From Azonexus sp. (GTDB lineage Bacteria > Pseudomonadota > Gammaproteobacteria > Burkholderiales > Rhodocyclaceae), in assembly GCA_023150195.1 (NCBI GenBank), contig JAKLLI010000127.1, forward strand, positions 1-9,128: DNA of 9,128 nucleotides, in the 5' to 3' direction. Positions 1-6,774 of this stretch are shown in pieces. The notes under the pieces were generated by a model. It made no database searches, was not told where the DNA came from, and worked only from the letters and a program-made list of their open reading frames with translations. The translations under genes were made by a program, and so were the position numbers. How positions within the stretch are numbered: position 1 is the stretch's first letter; each line of letters begins with the position of its first letter.

Positions 1-1
1 C

Positions 2-682
2 GAATGCCGGCTCTCTTTTCATGCCGCAGCCGCGCGTGCTGAACAGTTGCAGATCAATGGTGATCTGCTGGATGTTCTGAAAAGCTTGAATACCCGGGTG
101 CTGGGCGAGATGCCAAGTGCTGCCCCGCTGACGGTCAACGAAGTGCTGCGCTGGCCGGGCATGTTCGGCGAACAGGGCATCGACTTAGCCGCCTTGGGGC
201 CGGAAGTGCTGGCGCTGGCACGCGAGGTGCTGGTGGAATTCACTGCCTGCCGAGCCCGTGAAGGCGAAAAACTGGCGGCGATGATTGTTGACCGCGTCAA
301 TGCCATGCGCGCCATCGTGGCCGCCGTAGCCCCCAGGATTCCGGAAGCGCAGGCCTTGTTCACCGAAAAGCTCCGGCAGCGCCTGACGGAAGCCTTGGGG
401 GGCGCCAATGACGATCGCGTCCTGCAGGAAGTGGCGGTGTTTGCCACGCGCATCGATGTCGCCGAAGAATTGTCGCGGCTGACGACGCATCTCGACGAAG
501 TCGAGCGCGTGCTCAAGGCCGGAGGTGCCGTTGGCAAGCGGCTCGACTTCCTGATGCAGGAACTGAACCGCGAGGCCAACACGCTGGCCTCCAAGTCGGC
601 CATTACCGAAGTCTCCCAGTCGGCGATGGAATTGAAGCTGCTCATCGAACAGATGCGCGAGCAAATCCAGAATCTGGAATAA
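2..682 (+). CDS. yicC: YicC-family endoribonuclease, 3' part (5' end outside the window)
   Basis: The frame is open from the left edge, so the TTG at 47 is an internal Leu codon and not a start. 226 residues are visible. E. coli YicC has about 287, so roughly 60 N-terminal residues lie outside. The C-terminal half carries the family signature: IDVAEELSRL, then GKRLDFLMQELNREANTLAS, then an ending ELKLLIEQMREQIQNLE that is almost identical to the E. coli protein. YicC proteins were long called stress-induced proteins of unknown role. They are now described as endoribonucleases, with E. coli YicC implicated in turnover of the small RNA RyhB together with PNPase. The gene sits 32 bases before gmk, and a yicC-gmk neighbourhood is common in proteobacteria. 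Nothing appears broken in the visible part. Family assignment is very secure; the function is family knowledge. Confidence 0.95.
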   Translation, partial: ECRLSFHAAAARAEQLQINGDLLDVLKSLNTRVLGEMPSAAPLTVNEVLRWPGMFGEQGIDLAALGPEVLALAREVLVEFTACRAREGEKLAAMIVDRVNAMRAIVAAVAPRIPEAQALFTEKLRQRLTEALGGANDDRVLQEVAVFATRIDVAEELSRLTTHLDEVERVLKAGGAVGKRLDFLMQELNREANTLASKSAITEVSQSAMELKLLIEQMREQIQNLE

Positions 683-714
683 ATCCGGCGTAGACCGGGG
701 AAAGCTGAGCGCGA

Positions 715-1323
715 ATGTCAGGCAATCTTTATGTTGTTGCGGCCCCGTCGGGGGCGGGTAAAACCACCTTGGTCCGCCTGTTGCTGGAACGGGAACCGGC
801 GGTCCAGTTGTCCATTTCGACAACGACGCGTGCACCACGTCCCGGCGAGCAGGATGGTCGGGAATATCATTTTGTTGCGGTCGACGCCTTTCGGGCGATG
901 ATTTCACGCCATGAGTTTCTCGAATGGGCCGAGGTGCATGGCAACTTCTATGGCACCTCGAAATCGTGGATCGAGGCGCAACTGGCCGCCGGCAGGGACG
1001 TGCTGCTGGAGATCGACTGGCAGGGGGCGCAGCAGGTGAAGAAGCTGTTCCCGGAGGCGATCGGCGTGTTCATTCTGCCGCCGTCCATGGCAGAGCTGAC
1101 CCGCCGTCTGGTCGGGCGCGGCACGGATGCAGCGGACGTCATCGAGCGCCGCCTTGCCGCAGCAGAGGCCGAGATGCGCCATGTCGGCGAATTTGACTAT
1201 GTTATTATTAACGACCAACTCGACCAGGCGCTGGACGATTTACGTTCTGTTGTCCGGGCTTCCGGGCTGGTTTTGAAGAAGCAACGTGTGCAGCATGCAG
1301 ACTTGTTTTCCCGGCTGATTTGA
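715..1323 (+). CDS. gmk: Guanylate kinase (ATP + GMP to ADP + GDP)
   Basis: A 202-residue cytosolic nucleotide kinase that phosphorylates GMP to GDP in guanine nucleotide supply. The P-loop APSGAGKT is at residues 10-17. The GMP-binding segment SISTTTRAPRPGE spans 33-45, with Y51 nearby. The second GMP-contact block EFLEWAEVHGNFYGTS follows at 67-82 (E70 and Y79 correspond to known GMP-binding positions), then LLEIDWQGAQQVK at 97-109. Length matches the family (about 205). The ATG at 715 gives the canonical N-terminus and has a weak purine-rich stretch (gggga, about 697-701) upstream. rpoZ follows after 18 bases, so co-transcription is likely. Linkage to spoT is functionally coherent because GDP and GTP are the substrates of (p)ppGpp synthesis, and (p)ppGpp inhibits Gmk in some bacteria. 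Confidence 0.98.
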   Translation: MSGNLYVVAAPSGAGKTTLVRLLLEREPAVQLSISTTTRAPRPGEQDGREYHFVAVDAFRAMISRHEFLEWAEVHGNFYGTSKSWIEAQLAAGRDVLLEIDWQGAQQVKKLFPEAIGVFILPPSMAELTRRLVGRGTDAADVIERRLAAAEAEMRHVGEFDYVIINDQLDQALDDLRSVVRASGLVLKKQRVQHADLFSRLI

Positions 1324-1341
1324 TTGAATTGAGGTTTTGAA

Positions 1342-1548
1342 ATGGCTCGTGTCACCGTCGACGATTGTCTGAAAAAGATTCCCAACCGCTTCCAGATGAC
1401 GCTGGCTGCTGCTCATCGCGCCCGCCAGATTGCCAATGGCTCCACCCCGCTGGTGGAAGTGGACAAGGACAAGCCGACCGTGGTGGCATTGCGCGAAATG
1501 GCGCTGGGCAAGGTCGGTCTGGAAGTGCTGAACCGCGGCCAGGCCTGA
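1342..1548 (+). CDS. rpoZ: RNA polymerase omega subunit
   Basis: A 68-residue omega subunit. It begins [18 protein letters not shown], then has [10 protein letters not shown] and [11 protein letters not shown], the conserved helices that clamp the beta-prime C-terminus and help RNA polymerase assembly. In E. coli, omega with beta-prime forms one of the two ppGpp sites on the enzyme (established knowledge), which fits its position beside spoT. The ATG is preceded by GAGG at 1331-1334, 7 bases from the start, which supports this start. Betaproteobacterial omegas are typically shorter than the 91-residue E. coli protein, so this length is normal. The gene lies between gmk (18-base gap) and spoT (22-base gap) with no visible terminator in either gap. 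Confidence 0.97.
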   Translation: MARVTVDDCLKKIPNRFQMTLAAAHRARQIANGSTPLVEVDKDKPTVVALREMALGKVGLEVLNRGQA

Positions 1549-1570
1549 GTCTGCCGGGCGGTCGTGGCTG

Positions 1571-2248
1571 ATGGATTCCAAACCGTCCCTGCCGCCCAAT
1601 TACGAGGAGCCCGCGTATCGGGTTTTCCTCGATAGTCTTGATTATCTTCTTCCCGCTGATGTAGACCGCATTCAGGCAGCGTATGCCTATGCTGCCAAAG
1701 CGCATGCGCATCAGCGCCGGATGTCCGGTGAACCGTATATCACGCACCCGCTGGCGGTTGCTGGCGCGGTCGTCGAATGGCGCATGGATGCCGATGCCAT
1801 CTGCGCTGCGCTGTTGCACGACGTGCTGGAAGATACCGGGGCCAGCAAGCACGAACTGGCCGATAAGTTTGGCAAGGAAGTGGCCGAACTGGTTGATGGC
1901 CTCTCCAAACTCGACAAGATGGAATTCGCTTCCTATCAGGAAGCGCAGGCGGAAAATTTCCGCAAGATGCTGATGGCCATGGCGCGCGATCTGCGCGTCG
2001 TGCTGATCAAGCTGGCCGACCGCCAGCACAATATCCAGACCATGTCGGCGATGCGTGCCGACAAGCGTGCGCGGATTGCCCGCGAAACCCTGGAAATCTA
2101 TGCGCCGATCGCCTTGCGGCTGGGCTTGAACAAGCTCTACCGCGAATTGCAGGACACCTCCTTCCGCCTGATTTATCCGCATCGTGCGCAGGTGTTGGCC
2201 AAGGCGCTCCGGCCGGGATTCGCGAAAAGCTGGGGCAGGCGGGCTTGA
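1571..2248 (+). CDS. spoT: N-terminal (p)ppGpp hydrolase fragment of SpoT
   Basis: The ORF encodes 225 residues, of which about the first 200 are recognisable as the HD-type Mn2+-dependent (p)ppGpp 3'-pyrophosphohydrolase domain. Visible motifs are GEPYITHP (metal His H59), LLHDVLEDT (H83, D84, E87, D88), LSKLDK (112-116), and LADRQHN (D150, N154). Two positions differ from what I expect in the family. The HNMRT motif reads HNIQT, so Arg becomes Gln at 156. The AHRLG motif reads ALRLG, so His becomes Leu at 182. The last ~20 residues (RPGFAKSW onward) are out-of-frame sequence after the lesion. The size resembles stand-alone small alarmone hydrolases, so some activity is conceivable but unproven. 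The ATG at 1571 gives about 11 residues more than E. coli SpoT before the first motif, and no strong ribosome site precedes it. Confidence 0.8.
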   Translation: MDSKPSLPPNYEEPAYRVFLDSLDYLLPADVDRIQAAYAYAAKAHAHQRRMSGEPYITHPLAVAGAVVEWRMDADAICAALLHDVLEDTGASKHELADKFGKEVAELVDGLSKLDKMEFASYQEAQAENFRKMLMAMARDLRVVLIKLADRQHNIQTMSAMRADKRARIARETLEIYAPIALRLGLNKLYRELQDTSFRLIYPHRAQVLAKALRPGFAKSWGRRA

Positions 2249-3678
2249 AGGCTGAGGTCTTTGGCCGGGAAAAAAGCCTGTACTCCATCTTCCGCAAGAT
2301 GAAGGACAAGCAGCTCTCCTTCTCGCAGGTGCTGGATATTTATGGTTTCCGGGTGGTGGTGGACAACGTGCCCACCTGCTATCTGGCGCTGGGGGCCTTG
2401 CATAGTCTGTACAAGCCGGTGCCCGGCAAGTTCAAGGATTATGTCGCCATTCCCAAGGCCAACGGCTATCAGTCCCTACATACCACCCTGATCGGCCCGT
2501 ACGGTACGCCGGTCGAGGTGCAGATCCGCACGCGGGAAATGCACAACGTGGCTCAGGAGGGTGTGGCCGCGCATTGGCTGTACAAGGACATGGATGAGTC
2601 CAGCGCCGATCTGCAGATCAAGACACACAAGTGGCTGCAATCCTTGCTCGAAATGCAGACCAGCGATTCCGCCGAGTTCTTCGAGAACGTCAAGATTGAC
2701 CTCTTTCCGGACGAGGTTTACGTCTTCACACCCAAGGGCAAGATCATGGCCATGCCACATGGCGCAACCACGGTCGACTTTGCGTATGCGGTGCATACCG
2801 ATGTGGGCAACCATTGTTCGGCGGCGCGGATCAATCACGAACTGGTGCCCTTGCGTACCGAGTTGCGCAACGGTGATCTGGTTGAAATCGTCACCTCGCA
2901 GAAGGTGACGCCCAACCCGGTGTGGCTGACCTATGTGAAGACCGGTCGGGCGCGCAGCAAGATCCGGCATTTCCTGCGGACCATGCAGAATGAAGAATCT
3001 GCCCGCCTGGGTGAGCGCTTGCTTCGCCAGGAGCTGCTATCGCTGGGGGTGGTACCCATTTCCATTCCGACCGAGGCGTGGACCTCGCTGGTGAAAGCCA
3101 ATGGTCAGCACACGCTGGAGGATGTGTACACCGATATTGGCTTGGGCAAACGGCTGCCTTCGGTCGTCGCCCGGCGCCTGCTGGCGCGAGAAGACATGTC
3201 GTCCGATACGCCGAGCAGCATGACGCTGGCCATTCATGGCAACGAAGGCATGGCCATCCAGCTGGCGCATTGCTGCCAGCCGATTCCAGGGGATCCCATC
3301 ATCGGCTCGATTCGCAAGGGATCAGGCATGGTGATCCATACCCATGACTGTCAGGCGATCCGCAAATCCCGCTCCAGTGAGCCGCAAAAGTGGATCGATG
3401 TCGAATGGGAGCCGGAAGACGGCAAGCTGTTCGATATCCGCATCCGCGTTGAAGTGAAAAACACGCGCGGCGTGCTGGCTCAGGTTGCTTCGGCGATTTC
3501 CGAAGCGGGATCGAACATCGAGCACGTGTCGATGGATTCCGACCCGGAGCGTTTGTTCACCCTGCTGCGCTTCACCATTCAGGTGGCGCATCGTAATCAT
3601 CTCGCCGCGGTCATGCGTGGCATGCGCCATATTCCGGAAGTCACCCGGATCATCCGCGAAAGGGGAGGCGACGCTTGA
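2245..3678 (+). CDS. spoT: Synthetase-TGS-RIS-ACT fragment of SpoT
   Basis: 477 residues if read from the TTG at 2245. That TTG overlaps the preceding fragment's stop as TTGA, and a G-rich stretch precedes it, so coupled re-initiation is possible but unproven. The synthetase domain shows GREK (7-10), DIYGFRVV (31-38), KFKDYVA (62-68), NGYQSLHT (73-80), EVQIRT (91-96) and AAHW (108-111). The K-F-K-D sequence matches the RxKD-type motif of bifunctional enzymes, with Lys for Arg, not the ExDD type of RelA. A TGS domain lies around 154-216 (FPDEVYVFTP, HTDVG). The Cys-containing zinc-finger/RIS-like block HCCQPIPGD is at 342-350 with HTHDC at 365-369. A C-terminal ACT domain covers about 397-471. 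The N-terminal part of the synthetase linker (before IREKLGQAG) is lost. Confidence 0.8.
   Translation: MKAEVFGREKSLYSIFRKMKDKQLSFSQVLDIYGFRVVVDNVPTCYLALGALHSLYKPVPGKFKDYVAIPKANGYQSLHTTLIGPYGTPVEVQIRTREMHNVAQEGVAAHWLYKDMDESSADLQIKTHKWLQSLLEMQTSDSAEFFENVKIDLFPDEVYVFTPKGKIMAMPHGATTVDFAYAVHTDVGNHCSAARINHELVPLRTELRNGDLVEIVTSQKVTPNPVWLTYVKTGRARSKIRHFLRTMQNEESARLGERLLRQELLSLGVVPISIPTEAWTSLVKANGQHTLEDVYTDIGLGKRLPSVVARRLLAREDMSSDTPSSMTLAIHGNEGMAIQLAHCCQPIPGDPIIGSIRKGSGMVIHTHDCQAIRKSRSSEPQKWIDVEWEPEDGKLFDIRIRVEVKNTRGVLAQVASAISEAGSNIEHVSMDSDPERLFTLLRFTIQVAHRNHLAAVMRGMRHIPEVTRIIRERGGDA
3661..3668 (+). promoter_or_regulatory. Shine-Dalgarno site that fixes the TTG start of the dadA-like gene
   Basis: AGGGGAGG lies within the last codons of spoT, 6 bases before the TTG at 3675. 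It is the strongest ribosome-binding site on the plus strand of the window. It supports the unusual TTG start, which gives the expected nucleotide-binding N-terminus (MKVLVLGAGVVG). The TTG overlaps the spoT stop codon (TTGA), so translation of the two genes is probably coupled. Confidence 0.75.
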
Positions 3679-4928
3679 AAGTCCTGGTGCTGGGGGCGGG
3701 GGTCGTCGGCACGACGAGTGCCTGGTATCTGGCACAGGCAGGGCATGAAGTCACTGTGGTGGATCGCCAGCCGGCGGCCGGGATGGAAACCAGTTTTGCC
3801 AATGGCGGTCAGATTTCGGTGTCGCATGCCGAGCCTTGGGCCAACCCTCACGTTTTTTCGCGGCTGGCAAAATGGCTGGGGCGTGAGGATGCCCCGCTGC
3901 TCTGGCGCTGGCGCACTGACCCCGCGCAGTGGTTGTGGGGACTGCGTTTTTTGCGCGAATGCTTGCCAGGTCGCACCGGGCAAAATATTGCCAATATCGT
4001 GTCGCTGGCCTTGTACAGCCGTACCTGCCTGCAGACACTGCGTGTGGCCGAATCCCTCGATTACGAGCAGCGTCAGGCCGGCATCCTGCACATTTACACC
4101 GACCCGCAAGAAATGGCGCAGGGGGCAAAAGCCGCCAGTCAGATGCGGCAATTTGGCCTCGATCGAATGCCGGTCGACGTGGCGCGTTGCCTGGAAATCG
4201 AGCCGGCGCTCGCTGCGGGGCGGCATCTCCTGTGCGGGGGCGATTACACACCTTCTGACGAATCCGGAAATGCCCATCTGTTCACCCGCGCGCTCGCGGA
4301 CAGGGCGGCGAGTCGAGGGGTGGATTTTCGCTACGGAGTGCAGGTTGACCGTATTGGGACAGGGGGCGGGCGCATTGCCGGTGTCCTGGTTCATGGATCC
4401 GCTGGCAGCGAGTTGCTGACTGCGGATGCTTATGTGCTGGCCTTGGGGAGCTATTCCCCGTTGCTGAGCCGGCCTTTGGGTTTGCGCTTGCCGGTGTATC
4501 CGGCCAAGGGGTATTCGGCGACCATCGAACTTGCCGATGGCACGACTGCGCCGTCGGTGAGTCTGACGGACGACGCCCACAAGCTGGTGTTTTCCCGCCT
4601 TGGAGATCGTTTGCGCATTGCGGGGACTGCCGAGTTCAATGGTTATGATCTCTCGCTGAATCCCGTGCGCTGCCAAGCCTTGATGACGCGAACCCGGCAA
4701 TTGTTTCCGGATTTGCAGTTCGTTGGCGAACCACTCTTTTGGTGCGGTTTGCGTCCAGCGACACCATCCAATGTGCCCTTGATTGGACGTTCTCCTTACC
4801 CCAATCTGTGGCTGAATACGGGCCATGGCACCTTGGGGTGGACGATGGCCTGCGGTTCTGGAAAGGCATTAGCCGACATGATTTCCGGGCACCGACCGGA
4901 ACCGGAATTCGCATTTGTCGGCGCATGA
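3675..4928 (+). CDS. dadA: D-amino acid dehydrogenase, small-subunit (DadA) type, FAD-dependent
   Basis: 417 residues; E. coli DadA has 432. DadA-type enzymes oxidise D-amino acids, D-alanine being the classic substrate, to 2-oxo acids and ammonia, passing electrons to the respiratory chain at the inner membrane. The FAD Rossmann motif GAGVVG is at 7-12. Then come ETSFANGGQIS and PWANP, which match the ETSAANAGQIS and PWAAP blocks of E. coli DadA. The middle has YPAKGYSATI, and the C-terminal FAD segment NTGHGTLGWTMACGSGK (381-397) is nearly invariant. Compared with E. coli the C-terminal tail is about 15 residues shorter. The start is TTG, supported by a strong ribosome site and the TTGA overlap with spoT. 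The stop overlaps the tatD start (ATGA). Substrate specificity cannot be read from the sequence; a related D-amino-acid or glycine-oxidase-like role is possible. Confidence 0.9.
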   Translation: MKVLVLGAGVVGTTSAWYLAQAGHEVTVVDRQPAAGMETSFANGGQISVSHAEPWANPHVFSRLAKWLGREDAPLLWRWRTDPAQWLWGLRFLRECLPGRTGQNIANIVSLALYSRTCLQTLRVAESLDYEQRQAGILHIYTDPQEMAQGAKAASQMRQFGLDRMPVDVARCLEIEPALAAGRHLLCGGDYTPSDESGNAHLFTRALADRAASRGVDFRYGVQVDRIGTGGGRIAGVLVHGSAGSELLTADAYVLALGSYSPLLSRPLGLRLPVYPAKGYSATIELADGTTAPSVSLTDDAHKLVFSRLGDRLRIAGTAEFNGYDLSLNPVRCQALMTRTRQLFPDLQFVGEPLFWCGLRPATPSNVPLIGRSPYPNLWLNTGHGTLGWTMACGSGKALADMISGHRPEPEFAFVGA

Positions 4929-5689
4929 TAGACACGCACTGCCATCTGGATGCGGCGGAGTTTGATGCGGACCGCGATGAGGTGTTTGGCGCGGCACGAC
5001 AAGGCGGGGTGTCAGCCATCGTGGTGCCGGGTGTTGCGGTCGACGCCTTCGCTTTTCAAAAAATCGTGGTCGAGCGCTACGCCGGTTGTCGGGCGGCCTA
5101 CGGCATTCATCCGCTCTATGTGCCGAAGGCGGAGATGGCCGATCTTGACGTCGTGCGCGACTATTTGAAGCAGGGCGCGCCGGTGGCGGTTGGCGAAATT
5201 GGCCTGGATCATTTTGTGCCCGGCCAAGATGACGCCCGGCAGGCTGAGTTCTTTGTCGCACAACTCAAACTGGCCCGAGAATTCGATTTGCCGGTGATCT
5301 TGCATGTGCGGCGGGCCGTGGATTCGGTATTGAAATATTTGCGCCGCTACCCGGTGCGCGGTGGCATTGCCCATGCCTTCAACGGCAGCGAGCAGCAGGC
5401 GGCAGCGTTCGAGTCACTCGGGTTTTGTCTGGGTTTTGGCGGTGCGGCCACGTACGCGGGATCGCGGCGTATCCGGAAATTGCTGGCGACGTTGCCGTCG
5501 ACTGCCATCGTGCTGGAAACGGATGCGCCGGATATCGCGCCCAGCTGGCTACCCGGCGGACGCAATTCGCCGGCGGAATTGCCAAGGATTGCCGCTGAAT
5601 TGGCGCAGGTCCGTGGCGCTTCGCTGGCCGAATTCATCGTGCAGACGCGGGAGAACGCCTGCCGGGTCTTGCCCGGATTGGGGAAATAA
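4925..5689 (+). CDS. TatD-family metal-dependent hydrolase (YjjV-like)
   Basis: 254 residues, typical for TatD-family TIM-barrel hydrolases; some members are shown to be 3'-5' DNA/RNA exonucleases or D-aminoacyl-tRNA deacylase-like enzymes. Metal ligands are visible in order: DTHCH (H5, H7), GEIGLD (E91), ILHVRRA (H127), IAHAFNGS (H150) and LETDAPD (D200). The block order and spacing resemble E. coli YjjV more than TatD itself, for example VGEIGLD and DLPVILH. The open frame extends upstream to about 4739, but the ATG at 4925 is chosen because it gives the canonical N-terminus MIDTHCHLD and overlaps the dadA stop as ATGA. That overlap implies translational coupling. It ends just before a strong hairpin terminator and is probably the last gene of the operon. 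The exact substrate is unknown, so no symbol is given. Confidence 0.93.
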   Translation: MIDTHCHLDAAEFDADRDEVFGAARQGGVSAIVVPGVAVDAFAFQKIVVERYAGCRAAYGIHPLYVPKAEMADLDVVRDYLKQGAPVAVGEIGLDHFVPGQDDARQAEFFVAQLKLAREFDLPVILHVRRAVDSVLKYLRRYPVRGGIAHAFNGSEQQAAAFESLGFCLGFGGAATYAGSRRIRKLLATLPSTAIVLETDAPDIAPSWLPGGRNSPAELPRIAAELAQVRGASLAEFIVQTRENACRVLPGLGK

Positions 5690-5690
5690 A

Positions 5691-5712
5691 AAACCGGGGA
5701 AGCCCCCGGTTT
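5691..5712. terminator. Bidirectional intrinsic terminator between tatD and rpoH
   Basis: A perfect 9-bp stem, AAACCGGGG pairing with CCCCGGTTT, closes a 4-base loop (AAGC). On the plus strand the stem runs into TTTCGTTGTTT, a moderate U-tract for tatD. On the minus strand the flanking plus-strand A-tract (5684-5693, overlapping the stem base) reads as a T-rich run that would terminate rpoH. It sits in the 41-base gap between two convergent genes, the expected place for a shared terminator. Confidence 0.9.
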
Positions 5713-5730
5713 CGTTGTTTGCGTCGCCTT

Positions 5731-6588
5731 TCAGGCGGCCAGTTGGGTGCGCATTTTCTGTAGCGCCTTGACTTCGATCTGGCGAATGCGTTCTGCAGAC
5801 ACGCCAAATTCGTCGGCGAGTTCATGCAGGGTTGCCGCTTCGCCCTCATGGAGCCAGCGCGCTTCGATGATGCGCCGGCTGCGGGCATCCAGAAACGCCA
5901 GCGCGCCCTGCAGGCCGTCCTGTTCCAGATGGGCGCGTGCCTTGTTTTCCAGCATGCGGGTGGGTTCGTAGCGGCTGTCGGCAAGATAGTCGATAGGCGC
6001 GAAGGCGTCATCGCCATCGTCAGGGCTGCCTTCCAATGCCAGATCCCGGCCGGACATCCGGGTTTCCATCTCGATCACGTCTTCCTGCTTGACGCCAAGG
6101 CGTTGGGCGACCTCGCTGGCCTGGGTGCCCGAGAGGGTGTCCGTACCTTCGTAATCGGCCTTCAGGCTGCGCAGGTTGAAGAACAGTTTACGCTGCGCCT
6201 TGGTTGTCGCCAGTTTGACGAGTCGCCAGTTTTTGAGGATGTATTCGTGAATTTCGGCCTTGATCCAGTGCATGGCAAAGGAAACGAGGCGAACGCCACG
6301 GGTCGGGTCAAAGCGTTTGACGGCCTTCATCAGGCCGATGTTGCCTTCCTGAATCAGGTCGGCATGCGGCAGGCCGTAACCCAAATAGCCGCGGGCGATG
6401 GAAATCACCAGGCGCATGTGGGAAAGCACCAACTGGCGTGCGGCTTCCACGTCGCCATCGTTGTGGAAGCGCTCAGCCAGCCGGATTTCCTCGGCCTCGG
6501 ACAGCATCGGGTAGCGATTCGCCGCCTGGATATAGGCGTCAATGCTGCCAACGGACGAGAGAACGGGAAGTGTCAGGGCATGGGACAT
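5731..6588 (-). CDS. rpoH: RNA polymerase sigma factor RpoH (sigma-32, heat shock)
   Basis: 285 residues, matching the usual 280-290. It directs RNA polymerase to chaperone and protease promoters. Region 1.2 begins around SSVGSIDAYIQAANRYPMLS. Region 2.2 is DLIQEGNIGLMKAVKRFD (77-94). The diagnostic RpoH box QRKLFFNLR lies at 132-140, which separates it from RpoD, RpoS and FliA. Region 4.2 with the helix-turn-helix (TLHELADEFGVSAERIRQIE, 253-272) ends the protein. The ATG at 6588 has a good AGGAGG 9 bases upstream. The gene is monocistronic in this view, convergent with tatD and divergent from the TolC-like gene. A perfect CIRCE operator overlapping the likely promoter suggests control by HrcA, in contrast to E. 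coli rpoH, which relies on several promoters and an mRNA thermosensor. Confidence 0.98.
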   Translation of the reverse strand: MSHALTLPVLSSVGSIDAYIQAANRYPMLSEAEEIRLAERFHNDGDVEAARQLVLSHMRLVISIARGYLGYGLPHADLIQEGNIGLMKAVKRFDPTRGVRLVSFAMHWIKAEIHEYILKNWRLVKLATTKAQRKLFFNLRSLKADYEGTDTLSGTQASEVAQRLGVKQEDVIEMETRMSGRDLALEGSPDDGDDAFAPIDYLADSRYEPTRMLENKARAHLEQDGLQGALAFLDARSRRIIEARWLHEGEAATLHELADEFGVSAERIRQIEVKALQKMRTQLAA

Positions 6589-6597
6589 GACGGGAAT

Positions 6598-6603
6598 CCT
6601 CCT
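6598..6603 (-). promoter_or_regulatory. Ribosome-binding site of rpoH
   Basis: On the minus strand AGGAGG lies 9 bases upstream of the rpoH ATG. It is a full-consensus site and confirms the start at 6588. With the promoter proposed at 6619-6648 the leader would be only about 22-25 bases, leaving little room for a thermosensor structure of the E. coli type. Confidence 0.8.
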
Positions 6604-6618
6604 TTAACGAACAGCAAT

Positions 6619-6648
6619 ATTTTAGCACTCGCGTGACTGGAGTGCTAA
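6619..6648 (-). promoter_or_regulatory. Putative sigma-70-type promoter of rpoH, embedded in the CIRCE element
   Basis: On the minus strand, TTAGCA (plus 6643-6648) is a 4/6 match to the -35 consensus, and TAAAAT (plus 6619-6624) is a 5/6 match to the -10 consensus, with an 18-base spacer. Transcription would begin near 6612, just upstream of the ribosome-binding site. The -35 lies inside one CIRCE arm and the -10 overlaps the end of the other, so HrcA binding would block polymerase. Other promoters further upstream are possible but none is convincing by eye. Confidence 0.5.
6622..6648. promoter_or_regulatory. CIRCE operator (HrcA binding site) upstream of rpoH
   Basis: TTAGCACTC, nine bases, then GAGTGCTAA: a perfect 9-9-9 inverted repeat identical to the CIRCE consensus bound by the heat-shock repressor HrcA. 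It begins 34 bases upstream of the rpoH ATG and overlaps the likely rpoH promoter. Its distance from the divergent TolC-like gene (about 220 bases) makes control of that gene unlikely. CIRCE normally marks groESL, dnaK or hrcA-grpE operons. I recall comparative studies reporting it before rpoH in some betaproteobacteria, but I could not check this here. Confidence 0.96.
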
Positions 6649-6774
6649 CAGACTTTGTTACTTTCCGTAATCTCAAACTGCCGGTCGATTGGTGTGCGAG
6701 CTATTCGCGAAAAGCGAACAACATCAGCGGAATCCCTAACTTATCTCACCAAAAGCTTGCACGATGGTTTATCC

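Larger units (their letters stand above)
1571..3678 (+). pseudogene. spoT: Bifunctional (p)ppGpp synthetase/hydrolase (SpoT/Rel type), frame interrupted by an internal deletion near 2210
   Basis: The whole locus reads as a long RelA/SpoT homologue: HD hydrolase, synthetase, TGS, zinc-finger/RIS-like and ACT domains. It would make and degrade the alarmone (p)ppGpp in the cytosol. The first part runs in one frame to a TGA at 2246-2248, and homology resumes in another frame. Frame-2 homology fades after VLAKAL (about 2208) and frame-1 homology starts at IREKLGQAGLKAE (from about 2218). Compared with E. coli SpoT, the conserved stretch around AARGNRKEMI is absent, about 15 residues. One added base would restore frame but not these residues, so a deletion of roughly 45 bases is the simplest reading. 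It could be a true mutation or an assembly error. The hydrolase and synthetase motifs are otherwise largely intact, and the order gmk-rpoZ-spoT matches E. coli. The two halves are described separately. Confidence 0.85.

Noticed and set aside
47..682. TTG at 47 as the yicC start
   Set aside because: The frame is open to the left edge, and the residues before 47 align with the YicC N-terminal domain, so the true start is outside the window.
1549..1570. Possible terminator or promoter between rpoZ and spoT
   Set aside because: The 22-base gap has no stem with a T-tract and no -35/-10 pair; read-through is the simplest view.
2222..2230. Programmed -1 frameshifting at the GAAAAGC run in spoT
   Set aside because: This is not a canonical X-XXY-YYZ slippery site, and slippage would not replace the missing conserved residues.
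3597..4826. Long minus-strand open frame (409 codons) opposite dadA
   Set aside because: It lies entirely opposite a clearly homologous gene, has a composition typical of the antisense of GC-rich coding DNA, and shows no recognisable domain.
6704..6718. Small hairpin TTCGC/GCGAA in the intergenic region as a terminator or operator
   Set aside because: The stem is only 5 bp with no T-run on either side and no gene end nearby.
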